A stretch of DNA of 64,000 bases from NCBI GenBank assembly GCA_965245735.1, contig CBDFAX010000007.1:1-64000 (forward strand), read 5' to 3'. The notes below the pieces were generated by a model that worked only from the letters and a program-made list of their open reading frames with translations, was not told the DNA's origin and did no database searches. This stretch comes from Abiotrophia sp965245735 (GTDB lineage: Bacteria; Bacillota; Bacilli; Lactobacillales; Aerococcaceae). The translations under genes were made by a program, and so were the position numbers. Shown one piece after another: positions 22,858 to 30,718 of this stretch. Within the stretch, counting starts at the first letter, position 1; each line of letters begins with the position of its first letter.

Positions 22858-25839
22858 GTGTCTAATTATTTTCAATCGCAACTTACTAAATCTCTCCAGC
22901 ATGGCTTCATTCATCGACATGATTATCCGGATGGCAACTATGCCCCTCAGATTCTCATTAATAAGCCGGCCAAGGGGGCCCATGTCCTCACTGCTATTCA
23001 AGACGAATTGCTTAAGTGTGATCGTTTCTACTTCTCTGTGGCCTTTATCTCTAAGGCTGGGATTGCCATGCTTAAGACCCAACTCTCGGATCTGGCTGAT
23101 CGCGGGGTAGAAGGTTACATTCTCATTTCGCCCTATCTAGGTTTCAACGATCCGGATGCTATGCGGGAGCTGCTCAAGCTATCCAATGTTCAGGTGCGGC
23201 TGACTCGTGAGGAGCTCAATATGCATGCTAAGTGTTATCTCTTCCAACAGGGGGAGCGGCACGTAGTCATACTAGGTTCCTCTAACTTAACCTATACGGC
23301 CCTGAAGAAAAATTATGAATGGAACATTAAGTTGACCTCAGCTGAGAGTGGGGACTTCATTCAGAAAATGTACCAAGAATACGACCAGCTTTGGCAGGAG
23401 TCCCTGCCTTTGGACGAGCTCATTATTAATCAATATGACCTGGCTCGTCAGAAAGAGCTGACAGTACTGGGTGAGACGCCAGGGCGCGATCACCTACCTC
23501 AGCAGGACTGGCAGCGGCCACTTTTCCAACAAACGCCGCATGCCCAGGAGTCCATTGCGCCTCTGACCAAGGAGCCGCTAGCAACCTATGAGACGCAATT
23601 CATTCGACCTAATAAGATGCAGGTCAAAGCCCTAGCCTCGCTCCAACAAGTTCGTGATCAGGGGGCTCGTCGTGCCCTGGTGGTCAGTGCGACTGGGACA
23701 GGGAAGACTTATTTGTCAGCCTTCGATGTGGAGCAATATAAGCCCCGTCGCATGCTCTTCGTAGTTCACCGCGAGCAGATTCTGCGCAAGGCCCAGTCGG
23801 ACTTCCAGCGGGTCATTGGCTTCCAAATGGATAAGTCCTGCATCTACCGGCCTGGTATGAACCTGGCAGACAAGCAATACGTCTTCGTTACCATTCAGAC
23901 CCTGTCTAAGGATGCTAACTTGGCGGCCTTGGCGCCTGATTTATTCGACTATATGCTGATTGACGAGGTCCATAAAGCAGGGGCGGCCACCTATCAGAAG
24001 GTCATCGACCACTTCAAGCCGGACTTTCTCCTAGGTATGACGGCAACTCCGGAGCGGACGGATGGTTTCAACATCTATGAGCTGTTCGACTATAACGTGG
24101 CCTATGAGATTCGCCTCCAGGAAGCTCTGGACGAAGATATGCTCTGTCCCTTCATGTATTATGGGGTCAAAGACATTGAACTAGACGGCCAGCTGCTAGA
24201 TGAAACCAGCGACTTCTCCCAATTAGTGGCGGATAATCGGGTCAATCATCTGATTGAGAAAGTCACCTATTATGGCGTCAGCGGGCAGACTGTTAAGGGA
24301 CTTATCTTCTGTTCGCGTAAAGACGAAGCCCATGAGCTATCGCATAAGCTCAATGAACGTGGTTATCGGACCCAAGCCCTGACCGGGGAAGATTCCCAGG
24401 AAGTCCGCCAAGATGTGGTGGCAAGATTGGAAGCGGGAGACTTGGATTATATTTTGACCGTGGACATCTTCAATGAGGGGATTGACATCCCAAGTGTCAA
24501 CCAGGTTATTATGTTGCGTAATACTGAGTCCAGCATTATCTTCATCCAACAGCTGGGACGTGGTCTGCGTAAGCATGATAGCAAGGAATTTGTGACCATT
24601 ATTGACTTCATCGGCAATTATAAGAACAACTACCTAATCCCAATTGCCCTCTATGGCGACCGTTCCATGAACAAGGATGAGTATCGCCGTAAGCTGGTCA
24701 ACCGCCAGCAGCTGAGCGGCATGACGACCATTAACTTTGAGGCCGTGGCTCGCGAGCAGATCTTTTCCTCTATTAAGCAGACCAAGTTGTCCAGCATGAA
24801 GAACCTCAAGGAGGCCTATATTGAGATGCGTAACCGTAAGGGCCGGGTGCCTCGTCTCATGGACTTTCTCTTGGAAGACAGCCTGGATCCTATTATTTTC
24901 TTCGAAGGAAGCTTCAAGCATTATGGGCAGGTCATTGATAAGTTTGAAGAGGAGGTTGATTTTCCAAGTTCAAAAGAACTGGACCAATTCCTGCAATTTA
25001 TCTGTGAAGAGCTCTTGCCAGGCAAGCGGCCGCATGAAATCTGGCTTATGAAGCGTTTGGTGGAAGGGCAAGGCGATCTTGATAAGGAAGCCTTCTATGA
25101 CTTTCTAGCGCAAATGAACCTGGATGTGTCGCCGGCCATTCGGCGGTCGATTGAAGGTTTCTTGGATCTGTCTTTCTTCGCTCAGACAGCAGCAGGTAAG
25201 TTTGGCGAGCCCATCATTTTGCCAGGGCTGCCGGTGTTCCGCCTGAATGAGACCATACAGAATTTCTTACGCCATGCCTCCATTAAGGAACTGACGCTGG
25301 ATATGCTGGAGACGGCCTTGAAACGGTCGGAGCGCTACGCAGACGACAGCCAAGACTCGCCTTTCAAGTTGGGTGAGCGCTACAGTCGGAAGGATGTTTG
25401 CCACCTCCTTAATTGGAAGATTAATGTGGTACCGCAGAATATCGGGGGCTACTTCATCGATGCCGAGACCAATACCATGCCGATTTACGTGACCTATCAC
25501 AAGAGTGATGAGATCAGCGATACGACTAAGTATGAAGATGCCTTCATCAATGAGAAGATGCTGCATTATTTCTCCAAGAGCAAGCGACGCCTGGAATCCA
25601 ATGACGTTCAACAAATGATGAATGCGGATGAAACGGGCCTGGCCATGCACCTCTTCATTAAGAAGGACAATAGCGAAGGGACCGACTTCTATTACCTAGG
25701 GCGGGTCCACTATCAGAAAGGTTCAGCCCTCCAGGAAGTTATGAAGACAGGCGATAAGCACGTCTCGGTAGTGTCTATGAACTTAGAGTTAGAGCACGAA
25801 GTCCCTTATTCGCTCTATCATTATCTCAATAATAACTAG
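22858..25839 (+). CDS. PLD nuclease / SF2 helicase / DUF3427 protein
   Basis: A 993-residue protein starting with GTG after AAAAGGAG. Residues about 40-190 form a phospholipase D-like nuclease with the HxK motif (NMHAKCYLFQ near 123, followed by ILGSSNLT). Residues about 250-590 are a DEAD/DEAH-type superfamily 2 helicase: Walker A SATGTGKTYL near 280, DEVH near 370, GMTATPERTD, and motif VI QQLGRGLRK near 565. The rest matches DUF3427. Single-protein PLD-helicase-DUF3427 genes are common in Firmicutes defence islands. It lies beside a CRISPR array and a NERD protein, so a role in nucleic-acid defence is plausible but not shown. Confidence 0.9.
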   Translation: MSNYFQSQLTKSLQHGFIHRHDYPDGNYAPQILINKPAKGAHVLTAIQDELLKCDRFYFSVAFISKAGIAMLKTQLSDLADRGVEGYILISPYLGFNDPDAMRELLKLSNVQVRLTREELNMHAKCYLFQQGERHVVILGSSNLTYTALKKNYEWNIKLTSAESGDFIQKMYQEYDQLWQESLPLDELIINQYDLARQKELTVLGETPGRDHLPQQDWQRPLFQQTPHAQESIAPLTKEPLATYETQFIRPNKMQVKALASLQQVRDQGARRALVVSATGTGKTYLSAFDVEQYKPRRMLFVVHREQILRKAQSDFQRVIGFQMDKSCIYRPGMNLADKQYVFVTIQTLSKDANLAALAPDLFDYMLIDEVHKAGAATYQKVIDHFKPDFLLGMTATPERTDGFNIYELFDYNVAYEIRLQEALDEDMLCPFMYYGVKDIELDGQLLDETSDFSQLVADNRVNHLIEKVTYYGVSGQTVKGLIFCSRKDEAHELSHKLNERGYRTQALTGEDSQEVRQDVVARLEAGDLDYILTVDIFNEGIDIPSVNQVIMLRNTESSIIFIQQLGRGLRKHDSKEFVTIIDFIGNYKNNYLIPIALYGDRSMNKDEYRRKLVNRQQLSGMTTINFEAVAREQIFSSIKQTKLSSMKNLKEAYIEMRNRKGRVPRLMDFLLEDSLDPIIFFEGSFKHYGQVIDKFEEEVDFPSSKELDQFLQFICEELLPGKRPHEIWLMKRLVEGQGDLDKEAFYDFLAQMNLDVSPAIRRSIEGFLDLSFFAQTAAGKFGEPIILPGLPVFRLNETIQNFLRHASIKELTLDMLETALKRSERYADDSQDSPFKLGERYSRKDVCHLLNWKINVVPQNIGGYFIDAETNTMPIYVTYHKSDEISDTTKYEDAFINEKMLHYFSKSKRRLESNDVQQMMNADETGLAMHLFIKKDNSEGTDFYYLGRVHYQKGSALQEVMKTGDKHVSVVSMNLELEHEVPYSLYHYLNNN

Positions 25840-25855
25840 ACAGCTAGTTTTTACA

Positions 25856-25887
25856 AGAGCCCAGCGCAAGTCAATTGCACTGGGCTT
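25856..25887 (+). terminator. Terminator after the helicase gene
   Basis: AGCCCAGCGCAA / TTGCACTGGGCT stem with one mismatch, followed by TCTCTATTT. Confidence 0.7.
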
Positions 25888-25921
25888 CTCTATTTAATGG
25901 GGTAGGCAGCATCTATTTTTA

Positions 25922-26040
25922 AGCCAGTCCATAGATAGTCGGAATAATGGACTGGCTGCATGAAGAAGCGAGCAAATCGCGCTAATTTCCCCGAAATCTT
26001 TAGAGCCAGTCCATAGATAGCCAGAACAATGGACTGGCTC
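25922..26040. repeat. Family B palindrome pair
   Basis: Units at 25922-25957 and 26003-26040 have arms AGCCAGTCCAT / ATGGACTGGCT and loops AGATAGTCGGAATA and AGATAGCCAGAACA; period about 81 bp. The remaining intergenic DNA to 26190 is AT-rich and shows only the next gene's leader. Confidence 0.9.
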
Positions 26041-26196
26041 TAGTAGAAAATGATAGCAAGGTGCAATTTTCTATTTTTCCATTAGCTAGTAGCTCTCATC
26101 AAACTTTTATCCAAGAAACTAGTGCAAAATCAATTAATTTGGGTATATATAGAGGGAGGGTATTTCCTTTGTAGACTTGATTAGAAAGAAGGATTA

Positions 26197-27182
26197 ATGA
26201 TGAGAGCAGCCTCTTTTGATTTAGCATTTTGCGTTTGCTTAAAGAACGCTATGTATTAAGTGATGATGAGTCCATGCGCCTGTCTCGATTGGAAAAAGGC
26301 TATGCGGGCGAATGTCGATTAGATGCTAGTATTGAAAAGTTTGGGTTAGGACCCTTTTTGCTGAAAGACTTGTGGATTACGGAAGGTAAGCTACCAGCGA
26401 CTGGTTGTCAAATAGACGCCATCCTAGCGGTAAATAATCAATTAGTGATAATTGAATGTAAAGATTTTTCAGGACGCTTCTCTTATTCCCCCTATCATAG
26501 TAAATTAAATGGCTATCCTTATGACAATGATTTACAAGGTCAAGCGCAACGACAGCGCCAGTATATCCGGAAGTTCTTTCAGTCCAAGGGGCTTGCGCCA
26601 ATGCCAATTAAGGCCCTTGTAGTATTCATAAATCCTGACATAGTATTAGAAAATAGACCTGGCAATTTTCTGACTTTAGCAGATTGGCAAGAGTTCTTGG
26701 CTCGTTTGTCATCCTATCAACCGCAGGTAATTTCACCTGAGTATTGGCAAGTGCTACGAGCATGCCAATACCAAAATCCATATCGGCCACGTCGTCTGTC
26801 TTCTGTTGAACAAGCAGGGGTGGCTACTGGAATTTTTTGCCAAAATTGTGGGAAACGAATGACAGAGCAGTCACGCTATAAATGTCATTGTCTACACTGT
26901 GGCCATCGTGAGGGGAAATCTCACGCATATTTGCGAACCATCTATGAATTTGCAATTCTCTACCATGGCGCCGATCTTACCTTAAAAGAAATAATCAAAT
27001 TTTTTGGAGATAAGGCAAATAGAGATTTGATAGCGAAGCTGCTAGTACACCATGCTGAGAGCCTAGGGCGAGGCCGTAATGCTAAGCATCGCATAGTAAA
27101 TCCTCATCTGAAATGGCACGACCTTAAGGAGAATCCACTGAAGAAGCTACCCTTACATGGCAGTTCGGAGAAAGAGGGCTAG
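26197..27182 (+). CDS. NERD-domain protein with C-terminal zinc motif; frameshift near the N-terminus
   Basis: The main frame runs 26229-27182 (317 residues from a TTG with no RBS). An ATG at 26197, with AAGAAGGA just upstream, reads MMRAASFDLAF and stops early in another frame. Adding one T to the TTTT run at 26227-26230 would join the two as DLAFLRLLKERYVLSDDESM, which fits the family. Residues about 25-135 form the NERD nuclease-related domain (YAGECRLDAS, QIDAILAVNNQLVIIECKDF). A zinc-ribbon-like set of cysteines follows (FCQNCGKR near 198, CHCLHCGHREG near 215). NERD proteins are thought to act on DNA. One T is either missing in the sequence or mutated. Confidence 0.75.
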
Positions 27183-27216
27183 TCAGGGGTAGTTTAACCG
27201 GAGTGCTATCGTGCCT

Positions 27217-27332
27217 CCAGTCCATAGATAGGCAGAACGATGGACTGGGGCGGTTATAAAGTGCGGAAAACCCTCGAAATGGGCTTTGCCTCGTGTAGCC
27301 AGTCCATAGATAGGCGGAACAATGGACTGGCT
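27217..27332. repeat. Family B palindrome pair
   Basis: Units at 27217-27248 (CCAGTCCAT..ATGGACTGG) and 27297-27332 (AGCCAGTCCAT..ATGGACTGGCT), period 80 bp. The linker includes GCGGAAAACCC. It lies just downstream of the NERD gene. Confidence 0.9.
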
Positions 27333-27372
27333 CCGCCCATGAACAAGCCCCCCACCCCCAAACTCAAAAACC

Positions 27373-27624
27373 TACGGGGAATTTCATAATGTCAACTTAA
27401 GCGATGAAGAATATCAAAGACTAAAGGAAAAGTTAAAAAGCCACACAAATACAATGATTGAAAAGCTATCAAGGTATATGCAAAGCAGTGGTAAAACCTA
27501 TCAAGACCATTATGCAACCTTGCTTCATTGGTATGAGAAAGATGAGGAAGAATTGCGAAAGAAAACAAATGATAGAAGCAAAGCTCCGACGATTGAAGAA
27601 TATATGATAGGAGATCATCTTTAA
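27373..27624 (+). pseudogene. Replication initiator fragment (ICE/transposon type), 5' truncated
   Basis: A frame open from about 27373 reads YGEFHNVNLSDEEYQRLKEK, then IEKLSRYMQSSGKTYQDHYA, TLLHWYEKD, ending at TAA 27622-27624. This is the usual C-terminal end of replisome organiser / RepA-like proteins of Firmicutes mobile elements. No start codon or N-terminal HTH is present. Low GC content contrasts with the NERD gene upstream. Confidence 0.7.
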
Positions 27625-27850
27625 GATATGCTTAAAAGACGGTGCAAGCACTCTATTTTGTTTCTAAATGCAAAATAGGTAAAAAGGATAAGCCGAGAGA
27701 GAAAAAGAGCCTTAAAACGATTGCCACCGTTTTGTAGTGGGTTTACTAAAAATATTCCTTTATGGTATTTGGAAATGGAAAGGCTTGGAATTTATTGGTA
27801 TAATAAAATTTAGGAGAAATAAAACATCATTGATTTGAGAGGTATTCACA

Positions 27851-28125
27851 TTGATAGAAATAAGAGAAGTTGTAGGAAATAAGAAGCGGTTTTTATCGCT
27901 TTTATTATTGGCAGATGAACAAGAAGATATGATCGACAGATATATAGCAGATGGCACAATGTATGTTTTAGACGATAATGGAGTAAAGGGCGGGTGTGTT
28001 GTCCTAAATGTGGCTTTATTCGTTCTCATATCATCAAGAATTTTTTTATAGATAATTATGAACATCCGATTTACGAAGAAGGTGTCCAATTAGTAGATAG
28101 GATTTATCTAAAAATGGATTTATAA
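27851..28125 (+). pseudogene. GNAT N-acetyltransferase remnant with internal deletion
   Basis: It starts IEIREVVGNKKRFLSLLLLA, then DEQEDMIDRYIADGTMYVLD, as in a small GNAT family. After VKGGCVV the frame is lost, and a shifted frame later reads FFIDNYEHPIYEEGVQLVDR, IYLKMDL before TAA 28123-28125, which is the normal end of that family. The acetyl-CoA binding core between the two is missing. Intact relatives have about 145 residues. Confidence 0.7.
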
Positions 28126-28151
28126 GTCCGAGCATTAGGAGCGTGATAAAT

Positions 28152-28556
28152 ATGAAAAACCGAGAGAAGATCATTAGCTTATGGTTTGATATGTGGCTCA
28201 AACAACAAGATTTAGGAATAGACGATATATTTGCGGAAGATGTTGTTTATACTGAAAGTTGGTGTCCTAAATATGAAAATCGAGCAACTGTAAAGCATTG
28301 GTTTAATGAGTGGAATACAAGAGGAAAAGTGCTTGCGTGGGATATAAAGCAGTTTTTCCATAGTGAACATCAAACAGTTGTTGAATGGTACTTCAAAAGT
28401 AAGATGAATGATGGAAGAATAGAAGGATTTGATGGTATATCGTTGGTTGAGTGGACAAAGGAGAATAAAATCAAGAAACTAAAAGAATTTGGCTGCAACA
28501 TCAATCATTATAATCCATATGAAAATAGTGAGAAACCTCAATTTAGAGATGATTGA
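28152..28556 (+). CDS. SnoaL/NTF2-like protein
   Basis: A 134-residue protein from the ATG at 28152 (GTG at 28143 possible). The cone-shaped NTF2-like fold is suggested by MWLKQQDLGIDDIFAEDVVY at the start, then ENRATVKHWFNEWNTRGKVL, VEWYFKSKMN, and EGFDGISLVEWTKENKIKKL. Such proteins are small enzymes or binding proteins of varied function. The gene appears intact, is AT-rich, and sits among mobile-element debris, so it is probably cargo. Confidence 0.7.
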   Translation: MKNREKIISLWFDMWLKQQDLGIDDIFAEDVVYTESWCPKYENRATVKHWFNEWNTRGKVLAWDIKQFFHSEHQTVVEWYFKSKMNDGRIEGFDGISLVEWTKENKIKKLKEFGCNINHYNPYENSEKPQFRDD

Positions 28557-28595
28557 GCTTCTTGGTTTTAGAACTAATTTCAAAATATTGGTAAG

Positions 28596-28631
28596 AGCGA
28601 TTAGAAAATAAAAAATCTAATCGCTTTTTTT
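28596..28631 (+). terminator. Terminator after the SnoaL-like gene
   Basis: AGCGATTAGA / TCTAATCGCT stem with a 10-base A-rich loop, followed by TTTTTT. Confidence 0.9.
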
Positions 28632-28655
28632 ATTTCAACGAGGAAAGGAGAATTT

Positions 28656-28841
28656 ATGGAAGAACTGAAAAACACAGATAAAAAAGGCATTAGCACAAAG
28701 AGAAAGATTGGAAAGACCACCTATGAGGTTGTTGTCCATTTCGATGAAAATGCAACTGAAACAATGCAAGATAAACTTACAAGAATAATGCTGAGGGAGC
28801 TTAGGAGAAAATCGAATGAAAAAAAAGATGATTTTGATTAA
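28656..28841 (+). CDS. TnpW-like transposon-encoded protein
   Basis: A 61-residue protein: KGISTKRKIGKTTYEVVVHF, DENATETMQDKLTRIMLREL. The pattern K/R-x-x-IG-x-T-x-Y-x-V-x-x-x-F-x-x-x-x-x-ET-x-x-DKL-x-R is that of TnpW, a small protein found on Firmicutes transposons and integrative elements, usually next to mobilisation genes. Its function is not known. GAAAGGAG precedes the ATG. Here the recombinase and relaxase genes are gone. The next 110 bases show no gene. Confidence 0.8.
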   Translation: MEELKNTDKKGISTKRKIGKTTYEVVVHFDENATETMQDKLTRIMLRELRRKSNEKKDDFD

Positions 28842-28956
28842 AAAGTCCTTGACAAGTGGCAATAGGTGTAACTAGCTCAAGCGACTTCATCGTAGACGGT
28901 GACGGCATCGCGGCGGATGCCAGAGCAACTTCTCGCTTAATAAAGCACCTCTCCAT

Positions 28957-28985
28957 TTACCTCTTGTGCTAAGATTTGCTATAAT
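28957..28985 (+). promoter_or_regulatory. Promoter of the 29066 membrane protein gene
   Basis: TTTACC at 28957-28962, 17 bases, TATAAT at 28980-28985. This marks the return from low-GC element DNA to host-like sequence. Confidence 0.55.
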
Positions 28986-29065
28986 CAGATTAGTAATTAC
29001 TTAAGCGGTGTTAGCGGTAAGGATTTTAGAGTACACCCTAGCCACCTTAACAAAGGAGTAATATC

Positions 29066-29521
29066 ATGACCGACCAATTTTCTTCCATTCAAGAGCAAGG
29101 GCGCAAGCAACGTGCGCGCTATAAGTCCTTCTACCTACTCACAAGAATCCTACTGCTTGCTGGACTCGTTTTGCTGAGATTCCTACAGATGCAGGCTTCG
29201 ATTAAGCCTACCAGCCTCAATTCAATCCTAGTCTTCGTAGTATATTTCGCCATTCAAGTCGTCCTATTATCAGAGCGCTTTGCTCACAAGTCGCAAGGGC
29301 TAATCATTGCCGTGCTCATTCTGGAAGTCCTCTATGTCATTCATCTATTGGCGCATGTGATTTTTGACTGGCTAAATTCCGCCCTAGTCAGAAGCGCCAA
29401 CTTCCAAGCTGACCTACTAGTACCACAAGTCGTCCTACCGACCTTATTTTGCTTGATAGGCTTATTCTCCCTAGTCCTAGTCTGGCGTTGGTGGCGCTCC
29501 TTCCGCAAGTCCCAAGCCTAG
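29066..29521 (+). CDS. Hypothetical four-span membrane protein
   Basis: A 151-residue protein I do not recognise. A basic, hydrophilic N-terminus (QEQGRKQRARYKSF) is followed by four predicted membrane spans (about 22-42, 53-72, 78-103 and 118-142) and ends in RWWRSFRKSQA. The basic ends suggest both termini in the cytoplasm. ATG follows AAAGGAG. It appears monocistronic and is followed by a family A array. Confidence 0.6.
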   Translation: MTDQFSSIQEQGRKQRARYKSFYLLTRILLLAGLVLLRFLQMQASIKPTSLNSILVFVVYFAIQVVLLSERFAHKSQGLIIAVLILEVLYVIHLLAHVIFDWLNSALVRSANFQADLLVPQVVLPTLFCLIGLFSLVLVWRWWRSFRKSQA

Positions 29522-29568
29522 CTCCTCAGATTTATCCAGGAAACCGGGCAAAAGCCCCGATTACGTGC

Positions 29569-30011
29569 GAGCCAGTGGCCCACTTTCCAGAGTGGACCAC
29601 TGGCTCCTTTGATTTTGCAGGAAAAGGGAGGAAATCGCCGATTCCGCATGAGCTAGTGGTCCACTCTCCAGAGTGGGCCACTGGCTCCATTGATTTTGCC
29701 GGAAAAGGGAGAAAACGCAGATTTCGTGCGAGCTAGTGGTCCACTTTCTCGAGTGGACCACTGGCTCCATTGATTTGGCCGGAAAACAGGAGAAATCGCC
29801 GATTACGTGCGAGCTAGTGGTCCACTTTCCGGAGTGGACCACTGGCTCCATTGATTTGGCCGGAAAACAGGAGAAATCGCCGATTACGTGCGAGCTAGTG
29901 GTCCACTTTCTAGAGTGGACCACTGGCTCCTTTGATCTAGCCGGAAACCCGGAGAAAATCGCCGATTTCGCGTGAGCTAGTGGTCCACTTTTCCGAGTGG
30001 ACCACTAGCTC
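29569..30011. repeat. Family A palindrome array, 6 units
   Basis: Units start near 29569, 29650, 29730, 29811, 29892 and 29974, with a period of 80-82 bp. Arms are GAGCTAGTGGTCCACT / AGTGGACCACTGGCTC; the apex varies (TTCCAG, CTCCAG, TTCTCG, TTCCGG, TTCTAG, TTTCCG). Linkers carry GATTTTGCCGGAAAA and AATCGCCGATT. It lies between convergent genes. Apparent open frames through it are by-products of the repeat. Confidence 0.95.
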
Positions 30012-30048
30012 CAGGCTTTGCGCCACAAGCTACTTACTCAGCCCACAC

Positions 30049-30080
30049 AAAAAGGGTGCCCCCAAAGGGGCACCCTTTTT
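30049..30080. terminator. Bidirectional terminator
   Basis: AAAAAGGGTGCCCC / GGGGCACCCTTTTT, just after the stop of the minus-strand PTS operon. Confidence 0.95.
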
Positions 30081-30087
30081 ATCATCC

Positions 30088-30396
30088 TTATTTAGCTTGA
30101 TGGACGGCCATGAGTTCTCTGACTAGGAGTTGAACAACTTCTACGCTGGCCATTTGGTCTTCGGCGTGCATGAGGAGCAGAGAGACCGGGGTTTGCTGGC
30201 CGCTGGCTTCCTTTTGAATGAGCTCGCTATGGACCTGGTGGGCTAGGACGAAGCATTCTTCTGCCTCATCAAGCTTGGCTTGGGCTGCTTGCTTCTGACC
30301 TGTCTTAGCCAGTTCCAGGGCTTCTAGGTAGGCAGACTTAGCCGCGCCGCTGTTGGCGATGAGCTGGAAGCAGATCATTTCCATTTCTTCCGTCAT
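30088..30396 (-). CDS. PTS EIIA, lactose/cellobiose family
   Basis: A 102-residue all-helical EIIA: MICFQLIANSGAAKSAYLEA at the start and LLLMHAEDQMASVEVVQLLV near the end, in which the first histidine is the phosphorylation site. The ATG at 30396 overlaps the EIIB stop and has AGGTGA upstream; an in-frame GTG at 30405 is the alternative. It transfers phosphate from HPr to the EIIB encoded just upstream. It is the last gene of the operon. Confidence 0.9.
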   Translation of the reverse strand: MTEEMEMICFQLIANSGAAKSAYLEALELAKTGQKQAAQAKLDEAEECFVLAHQVHSELIQKEASGQQTPVSLLLMHAEDQMASVEVVQLLVRELMAVHQAK

Positions 30397-30397
30397 C

Positions 30398-30700
30398 TTA
30401 ATCACCTAGCAATTCCAGGGCTTGGGCCAGGACTTTAGGGCCGTTCATCATGCCGTAGTCGCGCATATCGATGGCAGCCACCGGCAGGCCATTAGCGGCG
30501 GCCGTCACATTGGCTAGTTCATAGCGGATTTGAGGGCCAAGCAAGATGACCTGGTAGTCCTGCAAATGTTTCTTAGCTTCGGTCAGGGATTGGGCCTCAA
30601 CTTCCAGGTCCAAGCCCTGTTCCTGGGCGCTCTCTTGCATTTTCTTAACTAGCATGCTGGTCGACATGCCGGCATTACAAATCAGTAGAATTTTCTTCAT
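30398..30700 (-). CDS. PTS EIIB, lactose/cellobiose family
   Basis: A 100-residue EIIB with the P-loop-like phosphorylation site LICNAGMSTSMLVKKM (cysteine near residue 8). It is followed by the usual YQVILLGPQIRYEL and by AIDMRDYGMMNG. The ATG at 30700 follows AAGGAG and is preferred to the TTG at 30706. It phosphorylates the incoming sugar bound by EIIC. Confidence 0.92.
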   Translation of the reverse strand: MKKILLICNAGMSTSMLVKKMQESAQEQGLDLEVEAQSLTEAKKHLQDYQVILLGPQIRYELANVTAAANGLPVAAIDMRDYGMMNGPKVLAQALELLGD

Positions 30701-30718
30701 AATCAAACACTCCTTATC

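Noticed and set aside
29449..29975. Open frames on both strands through the 29.5-30.0 kb region (repeated VVHFLEWTTGS-type peptides)
   Set aside because: They are by-products of the family A palindromes, whose period near 81 is divisible by three, with no RBS or codon bias. The same holds for 32407-32866.
29569..30011. Reading the regular palindrome arrays as CRISPR arrays
   Set aside because: The linkers between repeats are similar to each other, not unique spacers, and the palindromes are perfect long stems unlike the true CRISPR repeats at 22471.
29569..30011. Family A palindromes as transcription terminators
   Set aside because: The stems are strong but not followed by T runs; separate classical terminators exist next to them (30049, 42582), and one array lies between divergent promoters.
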